From Microbacterium sp. CGR2 (GTDB lineage Bacteria; Actinomycetota; Actinomycetes; Actinomycetales; Microbacteriaceae): 64,000 nt of DNA. The notes beneath the pieces were generated by a model. The model made no database searches and was not told where the DNA came from. It worked only from the letters and a program-made list of their open reading frames with translations. This document shows, piece after piece, positions 19,861 to 28,424 of the stretch (the stretch's first letter is position 1; every line of letters starts with the position of its first letter). Location of the stretch: positions 2,356,001 through 2,420,000 of the forward strand of contig NZ_RBHX01000001.1 in the NCBI RefSeq assembly GCF_003626735.1, written 5' to 3'. The position numbers and the translations under genes were made by a program.

Positions 19861-20850
19861 ATGAAGGTATTGATCACCGGCGGCGCCGGTTACATCGGGT
19901 CCACCGTGGCTACCGCGTGCCTCGAGGCGGGTATGCAGGTGGTGATCCTCGACGACCTCTCCACAGGGCTTCGGGCCTTCGGCGAAGATCGCAATCTCTA
20001 CGAAGGTGACATCGCGGACCCGGCGGTGCTGGAACGCCTGCTCGCCGATCACCCGGACATCGATGCCGTCGTGCACTGCGCAGCGCGCATCGTCGTCCCT
20101 GAGTCCGTCGCCGACCCCCTCGGCTACTACGAGGCCAACGTCGGCAAGACGATCATCTTGCTGCAGCGACTGCGAGATGCCGGCATTCCCCGCATCGTGT
20201 TCAGTTCGTCTGCGGCGGTGTATGCGGGAGAGAGCGGTGCGGGCGTCGACGAGAACAGCGCGTTGGCACCATCGAGCCCGTATGCGACGACCAAGGCGAT
20301 GGTGGAGCAGATCCTGAAGGATGCGGCGAACGCCGGCGACTTCCGCGCGATCGCGCTCCGCTACTTCAACCCGATCGGCGCCGACCCCGAGATGCGGACC
20401 GGACTGCAGAATCCGACTCCGTCGCACGCGCTGGGAAAGATCATGCAGGCGCGGGCGTCGGGTGAGCCGTTCCCTCTCACCGGCACCGATTGGCCCACGC
20501 GAGACGGCTCGGGTCTGCGCGACTACATCCATGTCTGGGACCTCGCCCTCGCGCACGTCGCCGCCGTGCAGAAGTTCGACGAGGTCGCCACCGAAGCCGA
20601 CCGGTACCAGGTGATCAACCTCGGCGCCGGTGACGGCGTCACCGTCCGTGAGCTGGTGGCCGCTTTCGAGCGTGTGACGGGCGAGCCCCTGCCTGTGGTC
20701 GAGACTGCGCGACGCCCGGGAGACCAGGCCGGAGCATTCGCGATCGTGGACCGCGCCGGTGAGATGCTCCAGTGGCACGCCGAACGCTCGGTCGACGACG
20801 GCGTGCGGGATGCGCTCGTGTGGGCGCAGAAGCTGCCCTCGCTGCGCTGA
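19861..20850 (+). CDS. galE: UDP-glucose 4-epimerase
   Basis: This 329-residue short-chain dehydrogenase-type epimerase interconverts UDP-Glc and UDP-Gal with bound NAD. It shows KVLITGGAGYIGSTVA at the N-terminus, FSSSAAVYAG with the catalytic serine, SPYATTKAMVE (Tyr-x3-Lys) and ALRYFNPIGADP. Length and motifs are standard. It supplies UDP-Galp, which the nearby Glf turns into UDP-Galf, so it fits the galactan pathway of this locus. It is convergent with the polymerase-like gene, with only 3 bp between the stops. Confidence 0.94.
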   Translation: MKVLITGGAGYIGSTVATACLEAGMQVVILDDLSTGLRAFGEDRNLYEGDIADPAVLERLLADHPDIDAVVHCAARIVVPESVADPLGYYEANVGKTIILLQRLRDAGIPRIVFSSSAAVYAGESGAGVDENSALAPSSPYATTKAMVEQILKDAANAGDFRAIALRYFNPIGADPEMRTGLQNPTPSHALGKIMQARASGEPFPLTGTDWPTRDGSGLRDYIHVWDLALAHVAAVQKFDEVATEADRYQVINLGAGDGVTVRELVAAFERVTGEPLPVVETARRPGDQAGAFAIVDRAGEMLQWHAERSVDDGVRDALVWAQKLPSLR

Positions 20851-20853
20851 GAT

Positions 20854-22152
20854 CTACTCTTGCGGCCGCAGAGTCGGGATGGCGCCGGTCTGGGCAGCGT
20901 CGATGTTCTCGCGCCATGAACGCGACTGCCCCGCGCGCAGCGCGCACAGCACGAGCATGAACCACCCGGCGCCCACCAGGGTGAAGCTCTCGAACATCGA
21001 GTCCACCGCGAGGGTCACCAGGATGATCGGCGTCCAGGCGTAGACCACGGATCGACGAACGCTGGCGACCAGCCACGAGCGGATGAGCGCGACCCCGCCG
21101 AGCAGGAGGAAGAGCACGAGTCCCGCAGCGCCGAGCTGCAGCAGGACGTCGAAGAAGGCGTTCAGCGCGCTCTGGTGATGGTCGTCGAGCTGGAAGTTGA
21201 TGTAGGTGAAGGGGTATTCGCCACGCGCCCACCCGCCGAACCAGCCCCAGCCCTCGATCGGCTTCAGGGCGACGAAGTCGAGGATGGTGTTCCACAGGGT
21301 CGCGCGGATCGAGAAGTCCGAACCTGCGTCGAGCAGGGCGATGATCTGGTGGCGGAACGCGAACGCGATGGTGAGCGCGAGAGCGACCAGCCCCCCGAGG
21401 ATCCACTGCACGAGGGTGCGGCGCTCCGGTGAGGCATGGCGCACGATGGTCAGCGCCCCGGTCACGATGCCGACGGCGACCGCGAGGACGAGGACGGTGG
21501 GCGATGCCGACAGGAAGGCCAGAGACCCCGCCAGTGCCATCGACACCACGGCGAGCGGCGGGTTCACCGACTGCGTGCGCCACTCGATCACGAACGTGAT
21601 CAGCGCGATGACCGCGACGAATCCCAGCATGTTGCGGCTGCCGAAGATGCCCTGGATCGGACCGCCTGCGGCGAGGTTCCCCTGGATCGCGAGGAAAGTG
21701 AACGGGATGTCGAGGAGGATGCCGGAGAGGATCTCCATCGCGAGCGACACCGCGAGCAATCCGCGCAGTGTGTCGCCGATCGCGCGGACGGTCTGGAGAG
21801 TGTCGCGGATATGACCCACAGTGAGCGCCAGGAACGCGAAGCCGAACAGTGAGAGCCAGCCGAAGAAGGTGTCGGTGCGGTCGGTGGTCCACACCAGACT
21901 CACCAGTGCCCAGGCGAGGAAAGCGACCAGAGAAGACGGGGCGATCCGCAGCGGAGAGAGCTCCTCCCGCCGCACCCAGAGGATCGCCACCCCCAGCAGA
22001 CACAGCACGGTGATGATGGCCGCGAGCGTGACCGCTGAAGTCATCTCCTCGATGGCGAACGACCCGAACACCGCGGTGAGTGTGGCGAGGGTGAACGCGC
22101 GCGCCATCTCCACCGAGCCGAGCAGGCGCATCATCGGTCGACCCTGCGTCAC
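20854..22152 (-). CDS. O-antigen ligase/polymerase family membrane protein
   Basis: This 432-residue membrane protein has about 11-12 hydrophobic helices and a large outer loop holding GSDFSIRATLWNTILDF, EGWGWFGGW and HHQSALNAFFDVLLQLG. That loop with Arg and His residues is the mark of the WaaL/Wzy superfamily, which polymerises lipid-linked glycan units or ligates them to an acceptor outside the membrane. GTG 22152 overlaps the previous stop (GTGA) and is my preferred start; ATG 22134 or 22131 is possible. The next gene upstream is a paralogue. Polymerase and ligase roles cannot be separated by sequence alone. Confidence 0.85.
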   Translation of the reverse strand: MTQGRPMMRLLGSVEMARAFTLATLTAVFGSFAIEEMTSAVTLAAIITVLCLLGVAILWVRREELSPLRIAPSSLVAFLAWALVSLVWTTDRTDTFFGWLSLFGFAFLALTVGHIRDTLQTVRAIGDTLRGLLAVSLAMEILSGILLDIPFTFLAIQGNLAAGGPIQGIFGSRNMLGFVAVIALITFVIEWRTQSVNPPLAVVSMALAGSLAFLSASPTVLVLAVAVGIVTGALTIVRHASPERRTLVQWILGGLVALALTIAFAFRHQIIALLDAGSDFSIRATLWNTILDFVALKPIEGWGWFGGWARGEYPFTYINFQLDDHHQSALNAFFDVLLQLGAAGLVLFLLLGGVALIRSWLVASVRRSVVYAWTPIILVTLAVDSMFESFTLVGAGWFMLVLCALRAGQSRSWRENIDAAQTGAIPTLRPQE

Positions 22153-23564
22153 GGGACCCGCCGTGGGCGCGCGCCGCGCTCGAACAGGAGATCCCGCTCG
22201 CCCACGCCCACGAGCGGCACGGACTTGAGCTTGAACGAAAGCATGATCAGGAGCATCCAGCCCCAGAGCATGATGGGCGTGGATTCCGACAGGCCCTGGA
22301 CGAGGAGGACGACGGTGAACAGGCTCGGCAGCAGAGTGAGCGGCGAGAAGTTGCGTGCGGAGTTCAGATCCCACCGCGGACGGTCCACGGCGAAGAACCA
22401 CGATCGCCACAGCAGGCTGAGATAGGCGACGGCCATCAGGACGACCCCGACGACGCCGAGTTGAAGCAGTACGTCCAGCCACATGTTGTGCGCGTGGAAC
22501 ACCGTGATGCCGTGGTCGGTGATCCAGCCGTCGAACGCCGGGTCCTGGGGAATCCACGGGCTCGAGAAGCCGTTGCCGACGATCGGATGCTCCGCCGCGC
22601 GCTCGAGCACCTTGGTCCAGATCTTGTCCGAGCGGCCGGTGAGGTCCGAGCTGCGGCCGAGGAGACCGAGGAGGACGTCGCGCAGCAGCCAGACGGCCAG
22701 CAGCGCCGCGACGGTGGTGCCGATGGCGATCACATAGATGCGCGTGCGCGCAGCGGGGGTCGTGGCGCGTCGCATCAGGAGGGCGACGACGAGGACCACC
22801 GCTGCGGCGGCGGCGCAGACGAACGCGGTCGCCGAAGAGGTGCGGATCAGGAAGTAGGCGGCGAGGAGCGTCCACAGCCCGAGGGTCGTCCGCCACCGTG
22901 CTCGCGCGGCGAAGAGCACTCCGAAGGTGATGATCGCGAACAGAGAGATGATCGCCAGCAGGTTCGCGTTGCCGACGATCCCCTGGATCCGGCCGCCGTC
23001 GAAGAGGTTGTCGCGTACCCAGTACCACTGCGGATCGATGTCGCCGTCCGGCAGGTCCGTGAAGTTCGGCAGCAGCGGGTCGTGCAGGACCAACGAGACC
23101 CAGAGCTCCAACAGCAGGGACAGGCCGAGGATCCACTTGAACGTCGACGAGAGAGCACGGATGATCTCGTGCCAGGTGAGGACGTGGGCGATGAACAGGG
23201 CGTGCACTGTGACGGCGGCGAGCAGCGCCCAGGTGAGCAGCGTCGGCCCGCGCCACTGCGACCATGCGACGGACACGAGCGCGAAGGTGGTGTAACCGAG
23301 AGCCGCCCAGGGGAGTCGTCGCCAACGGAACGGCTGGGGCCGGTTGCGCGTCAGCATCGGCACGCCGATGGCGACCGTCGCGAGGGTGAGGGTCGCGAGC
23401 ACGATGGCGGCGCCGAACATGCCGAGCAGGTTGTAGACCGCAGAGTGGGCGAAGGTCACGAAGAGCGTGAAGATCACGTAGCTGCGCAGCAGGAGATGCC
23501 CCGTCGACTCGCGTTCCGGCGCGGTGGGCGGGGCCGCCACCGGATGCTTGGTGTACTGGGCCAT
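22149..23564 (-). CDS. O-antigen ligase/polymerase family membrane protein
   Basis: This 471-residue protein has about 12 membrane segments. Its long outer loop contains GRSDLTGRSDKIWTKVLE and HGITVFHAHNMWLDVLLQLG, the Arg/His-bearing loop of WaaL/Wzy-type enzymes. It shares the loop architecture and the LDVLLQLG ending with its downstream neighbour, so the two are paralogues. One may be a polymerase and the other a ligase to the cell wall. TAGCCT ends 7 nt upstream of ATG 23564, giving a leaderless mRNA divergent from manA. Confidence 0.85.
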   Translation of the reverse strand: MAQYTKHPVAAPPTAPERESTGHLLLRSYVIFTLFVTFAHSAVYNLLGMFGAAIVLATLTLATVAIGVPMLTRNRPQPFRWRRLPWAALGYTTFALVSVAWSQWRGPTLLTWALLAAVTVHALFIAHVLTWHEIIRALSSTFKWILGLSLLLELWVSLVLHDPLLPNFTDLPDGDIDPQWYWVRDNLFDGGRIQGIVGNANLLAIISLFAIITFGVLFAARARWRTTLGLWTLLAAYFLIRTSSATAFVCAAAAAVVLVVALLMRRATTPAARTRIYVIAIGTTVAALLAVWLLRDVLLGLLGRSSDLTGRSDKIWTKVLERAAEHPIVGNGFSSPWIPQDPAFDGWITDHGITVFHAHNMWLDVLLQLGVVGVVLMAVAYLSLLWRSWFFAVDRPRWDLNSARNFSPLTLLPSLFTVVLLVQGLSESTPIMLWGWMLLIMLSFKLKSVPLVGVGERDLLFERGARPRRVP

Positions 23565-23571
23565 CCGGTTC

Positions 23572-23577
23572 AGGCTA
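23572..23577 (-). promoter_or_regulatory. -10 element TAGCCT, leaderless start at 23564
   Basis: Minus-strand TAGCCT ends 7 nt before ATG 23564. It is one of two divergent -10 boxes in the 68-bp gap before manA. Confidence 0.55.
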
Positions 23578-23620
23578 CAGCGCCCGGCCAGGTGCGTCTG
23601 TGTGCATCGCTGAGCGCCTC

Positions 23621-23626
23621 TACGCT
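23621..23626 (+). promoter_or_regulatory. -10 element TACGCT for manA, leaderless
   Basis: TACGCT ends 6 nt before ATG 23633, where the conserved manA sequence begins. Confidence 0.5.
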
Positions 23627-23632
23627 GGGTTC

Positions 23633-24799
23633 ATGCTGCTGAGCCTGACGAACGCGCCCCGCGACTACGCCTGGGGATCGGACACTCTTCTCGCCGGACT
23701 CGAGGGACGCGCGCCCTCTGGTGCCCCCGAGGCGGAGGTCTGGTTCGGGGATCATCCCGGAGATCCAGCCGACGTCGCAGGAGGAGGAACGCTGGATCAG
23801 ATCACCGGCGGCACTCTTCCGTATCTGCTGAAGCTGCTGGCTGCGGGCCGGCCCCTCTCGATCCAGGTGCATCCCACGCGAGAGCAGGCGCGTGCGGGAT
23901 GGGAGCGGGAGAAGGGGCTCTCCGGGGATGACCCGGAGCGGAACTACCGGGACGACAACCACAAGCCCGAACTCATCGTCGCGCTGAGCGATCGATTCGA
24001 GTCCCTGAGCGGGTTGCGTCCGATCCCGGCCACGATGGCTTTGCTGGACGTCCTCGACGATCACGCCGGTGTCGTGGAGCTGCGGCGGCGGTTGAGTGCC
24101 GAGGGCGATGTGCTGCGTGACGTGATCGGCTGGCTCCTCGGAGGGGAGGCGCAGTCCGAGGTGGACGACATCGTGGCGGCAGTGGCGTCGGCGGCGGAAT
24201 CGGATGCCGGCGAGTGGGCGCCCACGCTCCGGATGATCGCGGGCGTCGCGAAGGTGTATCCCGGGGACGCCGGCGTCGTCGTCGCACTGTTGATGAATCA
24301 TGTCGTACTGCGTCGCGGCGAGGGGATCTTCCTTCGCGCCGGCCTGCTGCACGCGTACCTCTCCGGGCTGGGTGTGGAGATCATGGCCGCGAGCGACAAC
24401 GTGCTCCGCGGCGGACTCACCCCCAAGCGCATCGATGTACCCGAACTGCTGTCGATCCTCGACACGACGCCCGGCGAGGTGCCGGTACTGCGCCCCTCCG
24501 TCGACGGCGCGGTGACCGCGTACCCCGTGCCGGTGGCCGACTTCGCGCTCGAGCGGGTCGCTCTGACCGGGGAGCCGGTCCGGCGCGAGGTCTCCGGCCC
24601 GACGATGGTGCTGGCCACTGTCGGAACGGTCACCGTCACCGCCTCCGCTGGAGACGGGCGGGACGTGGCGGTCGGTGCGGTCGCCTTCGTGACCGACGAC
24701 GAGGGGGCGATCACGCTCTCCGGCCACGGCGAGGCCTTCATCGCGGCACCGGGACGCGACACGCCGATGCGGGCGCAAGAACCTTCAAGAGTCGATTGA
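23633..24799 (+). CDS. manA: Mannose-6-phosphate isomerase, class I
   Basis: This 388-residue zinc enzyme converts fructose-6-P and mannose-6-P, supplying mannose for GDP-mannose and glycan synthesis. It has NAPRDYAWGSDTLLAGL at the N-terminus, the metal-site IQVHPTREQA and DDNHKPELIVAL, and YLSGLGVEIMAASDNVLRGG carrying the conserved substrate arginine. ATG 23633 is the start by homology and by the upstream -10 box. In M. tuberculosis manA lies a few genes from whiB2; here it directly precedes it. No phosphomannomutase gene is seen nearby. Confidence 0.94.
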   Translation: MLLSLTNAPRDYAWGSDTLLAGLEGRAPSGAPEAEVWFGDHPGDPADVAGGGTLDQITGGTLPYLLKLLAAGRPLSIQVHPTREQARAGWEREKGLSGDDPERNYRDDNHKPELIVALSDRFESLSGLRPIPATMALLDVLDDHAGVVELRRRLSAEGDVLRDVIGWLLGGEAQSEVDDIVAAVASAAESDAGEWAPTLRMIAGVAKVYPGDAGVVVALLMNHVVLRRGEGIFLRAGLLHAYLSGLGVEIMAASDNVLRGGLTPKRIDVPELLSILDTTPGEVPVLRPSVDGAVTAYPVPVADFALERVALTGEPVRREVSGPTMVLATVGTVTVTASAGDGRDVAVGAVAFVTDDEGAITLSGHGEAFIAAPGRDTPMRAQEPSRVD

Positions 24800-24817
24800 G
24801 GGTTTACGATCCGCGAC

Positions 24818-24846
24818 TTGACCCGAGCGAATGACACGAGTGTAAT
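24818..24846 (+). promoter_or_regulatory. Housekeeping-type promoter for whiB2 (TTGACC-N17-TGTAAT)
   Basis: TTGACC at 24818-24823 and TGTAAT at 24841-24846 are spaced by exactly 17 bp, matching a vegetative sigma promoter. Transcription would start near 24853, leaving a leader of about 42 nt before ATG 24895. This is one of few clear -35/-10 pairs in the window. Confidence 0.65.
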
Positions 24847-24894
24847 TAGTTCAGCACGGCCCGCCGGGGGCGGATACAGAGGTTGGAGTTCGAG

Positions 24895-25212
24895 ATGACG
24901 GGATACCGTTCCGACGTACCGGAGAACTGGTTCGTCGACCCGATCAACCTCGGAGTACCGGGGGTTCGGAAGCCGAACGCCGAGGACGACAACGCCCTCG
25001 CCTGGCAGAGCGACGCATTGTGCTCCCAGACCGATCCCGAGGCCTTCTTCCCCGAGAAGGGCGGCTCCACGAGAGACGCCAAGCGCATCTGCACCACCTG
25101 CGACGTCCGCGGAGAATGCCTCGAGTACGCACTCAACAACGATGAGCGCTTCGGCATCTGGGGCGGACTCTCCGAGCGCGAACGCCGCAAGCTCAAGCGC
25201 CGCGCGAGCTGA
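24895..25212 (+). CDS. whiB2: WhiB-family iron-sulfur regulator, WhiB2/WhmD type
   Basis: This 105-residue protein has the four cluster cysteines of the Wbl family: one in ALCSQTDPEAFFPEKGGST and three in ICTTCDVRGECLEYA (C-x2-C-x5-C). The conserved turn GIWGGLSERERRKLKRR follows. The FFPEKGGST stretch and the gene position are those of WhiB2/WhmD, needed for cell division and septation in mycobacteria. The [4Fe-4S] protein acts with the primary sigma factor on promoters. ATG 24895 has a weak GGAG upstream; an in-frame TTG at 24883 is less likely. Confidence 0.93.
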   Translation: MTGYRSDVPENWFVDPINLGVPGVRKPNAEDDNALAWQSDALCSQTDPEAFFPEKGGSTRDAKRICTTCDVRGECLEYALNNDERFGIWGGLSERERRKLKRRAS

Positions 25213-25262
25213 GACGGATCGGGGCGCGGTCGCGCCGCATCCTGGTGAACGTCACGGTCGCA

Positions 25263-25302
25263 CCGCGTCCGGTGTACTTCGCGGGCGCGCCGCGTCCGGT
25301 GT
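25263..25302 (+). repeat. 13-bp direct repeat CCGCGTCCGGTGT, two copies
   Basis: CCGCGTCCGGTGT occurs exactly at 25263-25275 and 25290-25302, start-to-start spacing 27 bp, each followed by a (A)CTTCGC variant. The pair sits between whiB2 and the promoter-like element of the large glycosyltransferase gene. It could be a regulator site; nothing else marks its function. Confidence 0.5.
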
Positions 25303-25325
25303 CTTCGCCACGGTCATCGCGCGCA

Positions 25326-25331
25326 TAGGCT
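25326..25331 (+). promoter_or_regulatory. -10 element TAGGCT upstream of 25341
   Basis: TAGGCT ends 9 nt before ATG 25341, slightly further than at other genes here. The transcript would have at most a few untranslated bases. Confidence 0.45.
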
Positions 25332-25340
25332 GACCACGTC

Positions 25341-28300
25341 ATGCCAGCCCGAGTTCACGCCATCATCGTCGCGCGCCCCGGATCCTCTGCCCGCGCGCAA
25401 CTCCTCCGCACTCTCGAAGCCGTCCGCACCCAGACGAGTCCGGCGGCCGCCGTCACCCTCGTCATGTGCGGCGACGCGACCTCGGCCCGAGAAAGCGAGG
25501 CGATCGCCACCACCGTCGAGGGGATCATCGAGGCTCGGTCGACGACGTCGTTCGCTGAAGCGGTCGAGCTCGCGCGACCCCGCGTGCTCGAAGGCTCGGC
25601 CGTCTGGCTGCTCGCCCAGGACACCGCACCGCACCCGCGGGCGCTCGAGCGCCTCAGCGGAGTGCTGGAACGCTCCCCATCCGCGGCGATCATCGCCCCG
25701 AAGCTGGTGGCGACCGACAATGACCGTGAGATCGTCTCACTGGGCGTCACGATGACCACCCTGGGACGCTCGGTGGAGTTGGCGGCGGGAGAACTCGACC
25801 AGGGCCAGCACGACGGCATGGACGATGCACTCGGGGCCGACATCCGCGGAATGCTCATCCGAGGCGAAGTCCGGGACGCCCTGCGTCCCGATCCTGCCCT
25901 CGCCGGAGCCGACGAAGGACTCGATCTGGGAGTGCGGGCGCGACTCGGCGGCGGGCGCGTCGTCCTCGCGCCGAGCGCGCGGATCTCCGTCTCTCCCGGG
26001 GGCCCGGCCGCCCTTCCTTCCAGCACCTGGCGCCGCGCGTACGTGCGGCGGCTCGCGCAGTTGCACCGCCGACTCGCGTACGCGCCGGCCCCGACGGTTC
26101 CCCTGCACTGGCTCTCGCTCCTTCCTCTGGCGCTGTGGCGCTCGATCACACAGCTGATCGGCAAGCGACCGGAAGCGGTGATACCCGAGTGGGCTGCGGC
26201 GGTGACCGCGATGGTGCGTGTCGGCGCGATCGTGCGCTCGCGTGCGCGGATCCGCGCGTTCCGCGCGTCGACCTGGGCGAGTATCGCTCCTCTGCGAGTG
26301 ACGTCGCTGCAACTGCGTCGGCGACTAGACGACGGGCACGGCAGCGAGGGCGGCGCTGTCAGCGAGCTGCGCTTCTTCTCGGGAGGAGGAGCATGGGCAG
26401 TGCTGGCCGCGCTGGTGGTGAGCATCGCCTCGTTCACCACAGTCCTGGCCTGGCCCGCCATCGGGGGCGGCGGCCTGCTGCCACTCCGTGAAACGGTCGC
26501 CGCGCTTTGGGACGACGCTGCGTGGGGGCTCCGCGGCGTCGGGGTGGATCTGGTCGGTCCGGCTGACCCGTTCGCCGCGCTCATCGCCGTCATCGGCACC
26601 CTCTGGCCCGGCGAGCCCTCTTTCATCCTCGTCCTCCTCTGGATACTCGCCCTCCCGCTCGCCGTTCTCGGTGGGTGGTTCGCCGCGACCCGCGTCACCG
26701 ATCGCGCGGGTCTGCGTATCTTCGCCGGCGTCGCATGGGCGGTGGCGCCCACCTTCCTCACTGCTCTGGTCGACGGGCGCCCGTCTGCCGTGCTCGCCCA
26801 TCTGCTCCTTCCGTGGCTCTTCCACGCGGCAGCCGTCGCCCACCGGTCGTGGGGCGCGGCCGGCGCGGCATCCCTCTTCCTCGCGGCCGTGCTCGCCTGC
26901 GCACCATCGCTCGCACCGGCGCTCGCCCTGCTCTGGATCATCGCCATCGGCATCACGCTCGCCGGCGCGCGGTTCCGCGGCGCCGGGCGACTGCTGTGGC
27001 TTCCGGTTCCCGCTGCGCTGCTCTTCGCGCCGGTCGTGCTGTGGCAACTCGCCCACGGACGCCTGCTTTCGCTGCTGGGCGACCCCGGGCTCATCTGGGT
27101 GGGCCCGCAGGCGTCGGCGGATGCCGTGGGCCGCCACGCGCTCGCGACAGGTTTTCCCACGGCCGATCTCGGGGGATGGACTGCGGTCGTTCCGACGGAG
27201 TTCGGGGCCTGGGCGCCGTTGTTGTTCGCGCCCCTCGCTCTGCTCGCTCTCGCCTCGGCGGTCGCACCGCGTTGGCGGGCCGGAATCACCCTGCTGGTCG
27301 TCGCTCTCTCCGGCATGGCGACGGCCTTCCTCGCCGTCGGAGTCTCCGTGAGTTTCACCCAGGGAGTGCCGGTCGCGATCTGGCCGGGCGCCGGCTTGAG
27401 CCTCGCCTGGCTCGGTGTGATCGGGGCGGCGCTGGTCACGCTGGACACGGCGCTCACTCATCCGCGCGTGCGCCTCGCCGCCACCGCTGTCACCGCGGTG
27501 GCGCTGGTGGTCTGCGCTGTGCCCGCCCTCACGGCGTTCCACGGCGGGCGGTCCGTGCTGACGAACGGTCCCGAATCGACCCTCCCTGCCTACGTCGCGG
27601 CCCAGGCCGCAGACGACCCCTCGATCTCGACGCTCGTGCTCACGCCGCAGAACGACGGGGGGCTCGCCGTCGAGGTCGTGCGGGGGGCGAGTGAGACCCT
27701 CGGCGCTCAGACCGCCATGATGTCGACGGCCACGGCTCCGCAGGGCACGGACATCACGACCCTCAGCGTCGACATCATCTCCGCGCGCGCATTCGATGCC
27801 CCGGCAGAACTCGCGGGCCACGGCATCAGCTACGTGCTGCTCGCTGAGACGGCCGGAGGCGAGGGCGACAAGGCGCGCTCGCTGCGCGCGACAGCCGTGG
27901 CATCGATCGATCAACGGCCCGGCTTCGTGCACGCCGGAAACACCGACCGCGGTGTCCTGTGGCGGCTGGAGGTCGATCCCGCCGGCCCCGCGCCGTTGAC
28001 CGTCGCGGAGAAGGCCACCGCCCGGCTGGTGATCACGCTGCAGATCGTCGCCGTCCTCGCGGCGCTGCTGCTGTCGATCCCGACGCGCGCGTCACGTCGT
28101 GCGGCGCGTTCACGCTCGCGGATCGTCGGTCGTGTCCCGGAAGAGCCGCTCGTCCTCCCGCGACACGCCGAGGATCGTGAGGCGGAAGACGATCACGCAG
28201 CCGCGACCAACGCCACCCCCGTCGCGATGGTCACCGCCGATGAGCCTCCCCGCGACGAGCTGCCCGACGCACCCGTCGATCGCGACGAATCCGGCGACGT

Positions 28301-28424
28301 CGTCAACGACGAGGCCCGGCAGGACGGGGCCGAACACGACGAGGCCCGACAGGACGGGGCCGAACACGACGAGGCCCGACAAGACAGGGCTGAACACGAC
28401 GAGGCCGAAGAGGAGCAACGATGA
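25341..28424 (+). CDS. Large glycosyltransferase-like multi-spanning membrane protein with acidic repeat tail
   Basis: The 1027 residues fall into three parts. Residues 1-340 resemble a GT2 domain (RVHAIIVARPGSSARAQLL, WLLAQDTAPHPRALERL), but the metal site is degenerate: a QD stands where DxD is usual. Residues about 345-930 contain a dozen or more hydrophobic helices with an outer segment (about 745-920), followed by a last membrane helix near 905-925. The tail (about 930-1027) is Asp/Glu rich and ends in three near-exact copies of DEARQDGAEH. Similar genes lie next to whiB2 in other actinobacteria. It overlaps the DUF5719 gene start by 4 bp. The substrate is unknown; a role in envelope glycan assembly is inferred. 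Confidence 0.8.
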   Translation: MPARVHAIIVARPGSSARAQLLRTLEAVRTQTSPAAAVTLVMCGDATSARESEAIATTVEGIIEARSTTSFAEAVELARPRVLEGSAVWLLAQDTAPHPRALERLSGVLERSPSAAIIAPKLVATDNDREIVSLGVTMTTLGRSVELAAGELDQGQHDGMDDALGADIRGMLIRGEVRDALRPDPALAGADEGLDLGVRARLGGGRVVLAPSARISVSPGGPAALPSSTWRRAYVRRLAQLHRRLAYAPAPTVPLHWLSLLPLALWRSITQLIGKRPEAVIPEWAAAVTAMVRVGAIVRSRARIRAFRASTWASIAPLRVTSLQLRRRLDDGHGSEGGAVSELRFFSGGGAWAVLAALVVSIASFTTVLAWPAIGGGGLLPLRETVAALWDDAAWGLRGVGVDLVGPADPFAALIAVIGTLWPGEPSFILVLLWILALPLAVLGGWFAATRVTDRAGLRIFAGVAWAVAPTFLTALVDGRPSAVLAHLLLPWLFHAAAVAHRSWGAAGAASLFLAAVLACAPSLAPALALLWIIAIGITLAGARFRGAGRLLWLPVPAALLFAPVVLWQLAHGRLLSLLGDPGLIWVGPQASADAVGRHALATGFPTADLGGWTAVVPTEFGAWAPLLFAPLALLALASAVAPRWRAGITLLVVALSGMATAFLAVGVSVSFTQGVPVAIWPGAGLSLAWLGVIGAALVTLDTALTHPRVRLAATAVTAVALVVCAVPALTAFHGGRSVLTNGPESTLPAYVAAQAADDPSISTLVLTPQNDGGLAVEVVRGASETLGAQTAMMSTATAPQGTDITTLSVDIISARAFDAPAELAGHGISYVLLAETAGGEGDKARSLRATAVASIDQRPGFVHAGNTDRGVLWRLEVDPAGPAPLTVAEKATARLVITLQIVAVLAALLLSIPTRASRRAARSRSRIVGRVPEEPLVLPRHAEDREAEDDHAAATNATPVAMVTADEPPRDELPDAPVDRDESGDVVNDEARQDGAEHDEARQDGAEHDEARQDRAEHDEAEEEQR
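28308..28397 (+). repeat. Three tandem 30-bp repeats in coding sequence
   Basis: Copies at 28308-28337, 28338-28367 and 28368-28397 encode DEARQDGAEH, DEARQDGAEH and DEARQDRAEH, followed by a partial DEA. The three copies differ only by a few bases, which points to recent expansion. Copy number is likely to vary between strains. Confidence 0.9.

Noticed and set aside
25223..25236. GGCGCG/CGCGCC inverted repeat as whiB2 terminator
   Set aside because: The loop would be only 2 nt and no T-run follows; such GC palindromes are common by chance at this composition.
28308..28397. Repeat array that might be a CRISPR
   Set aside because: The repeats are directly tandem without spacers, in frame and coding; no cas gene is near.
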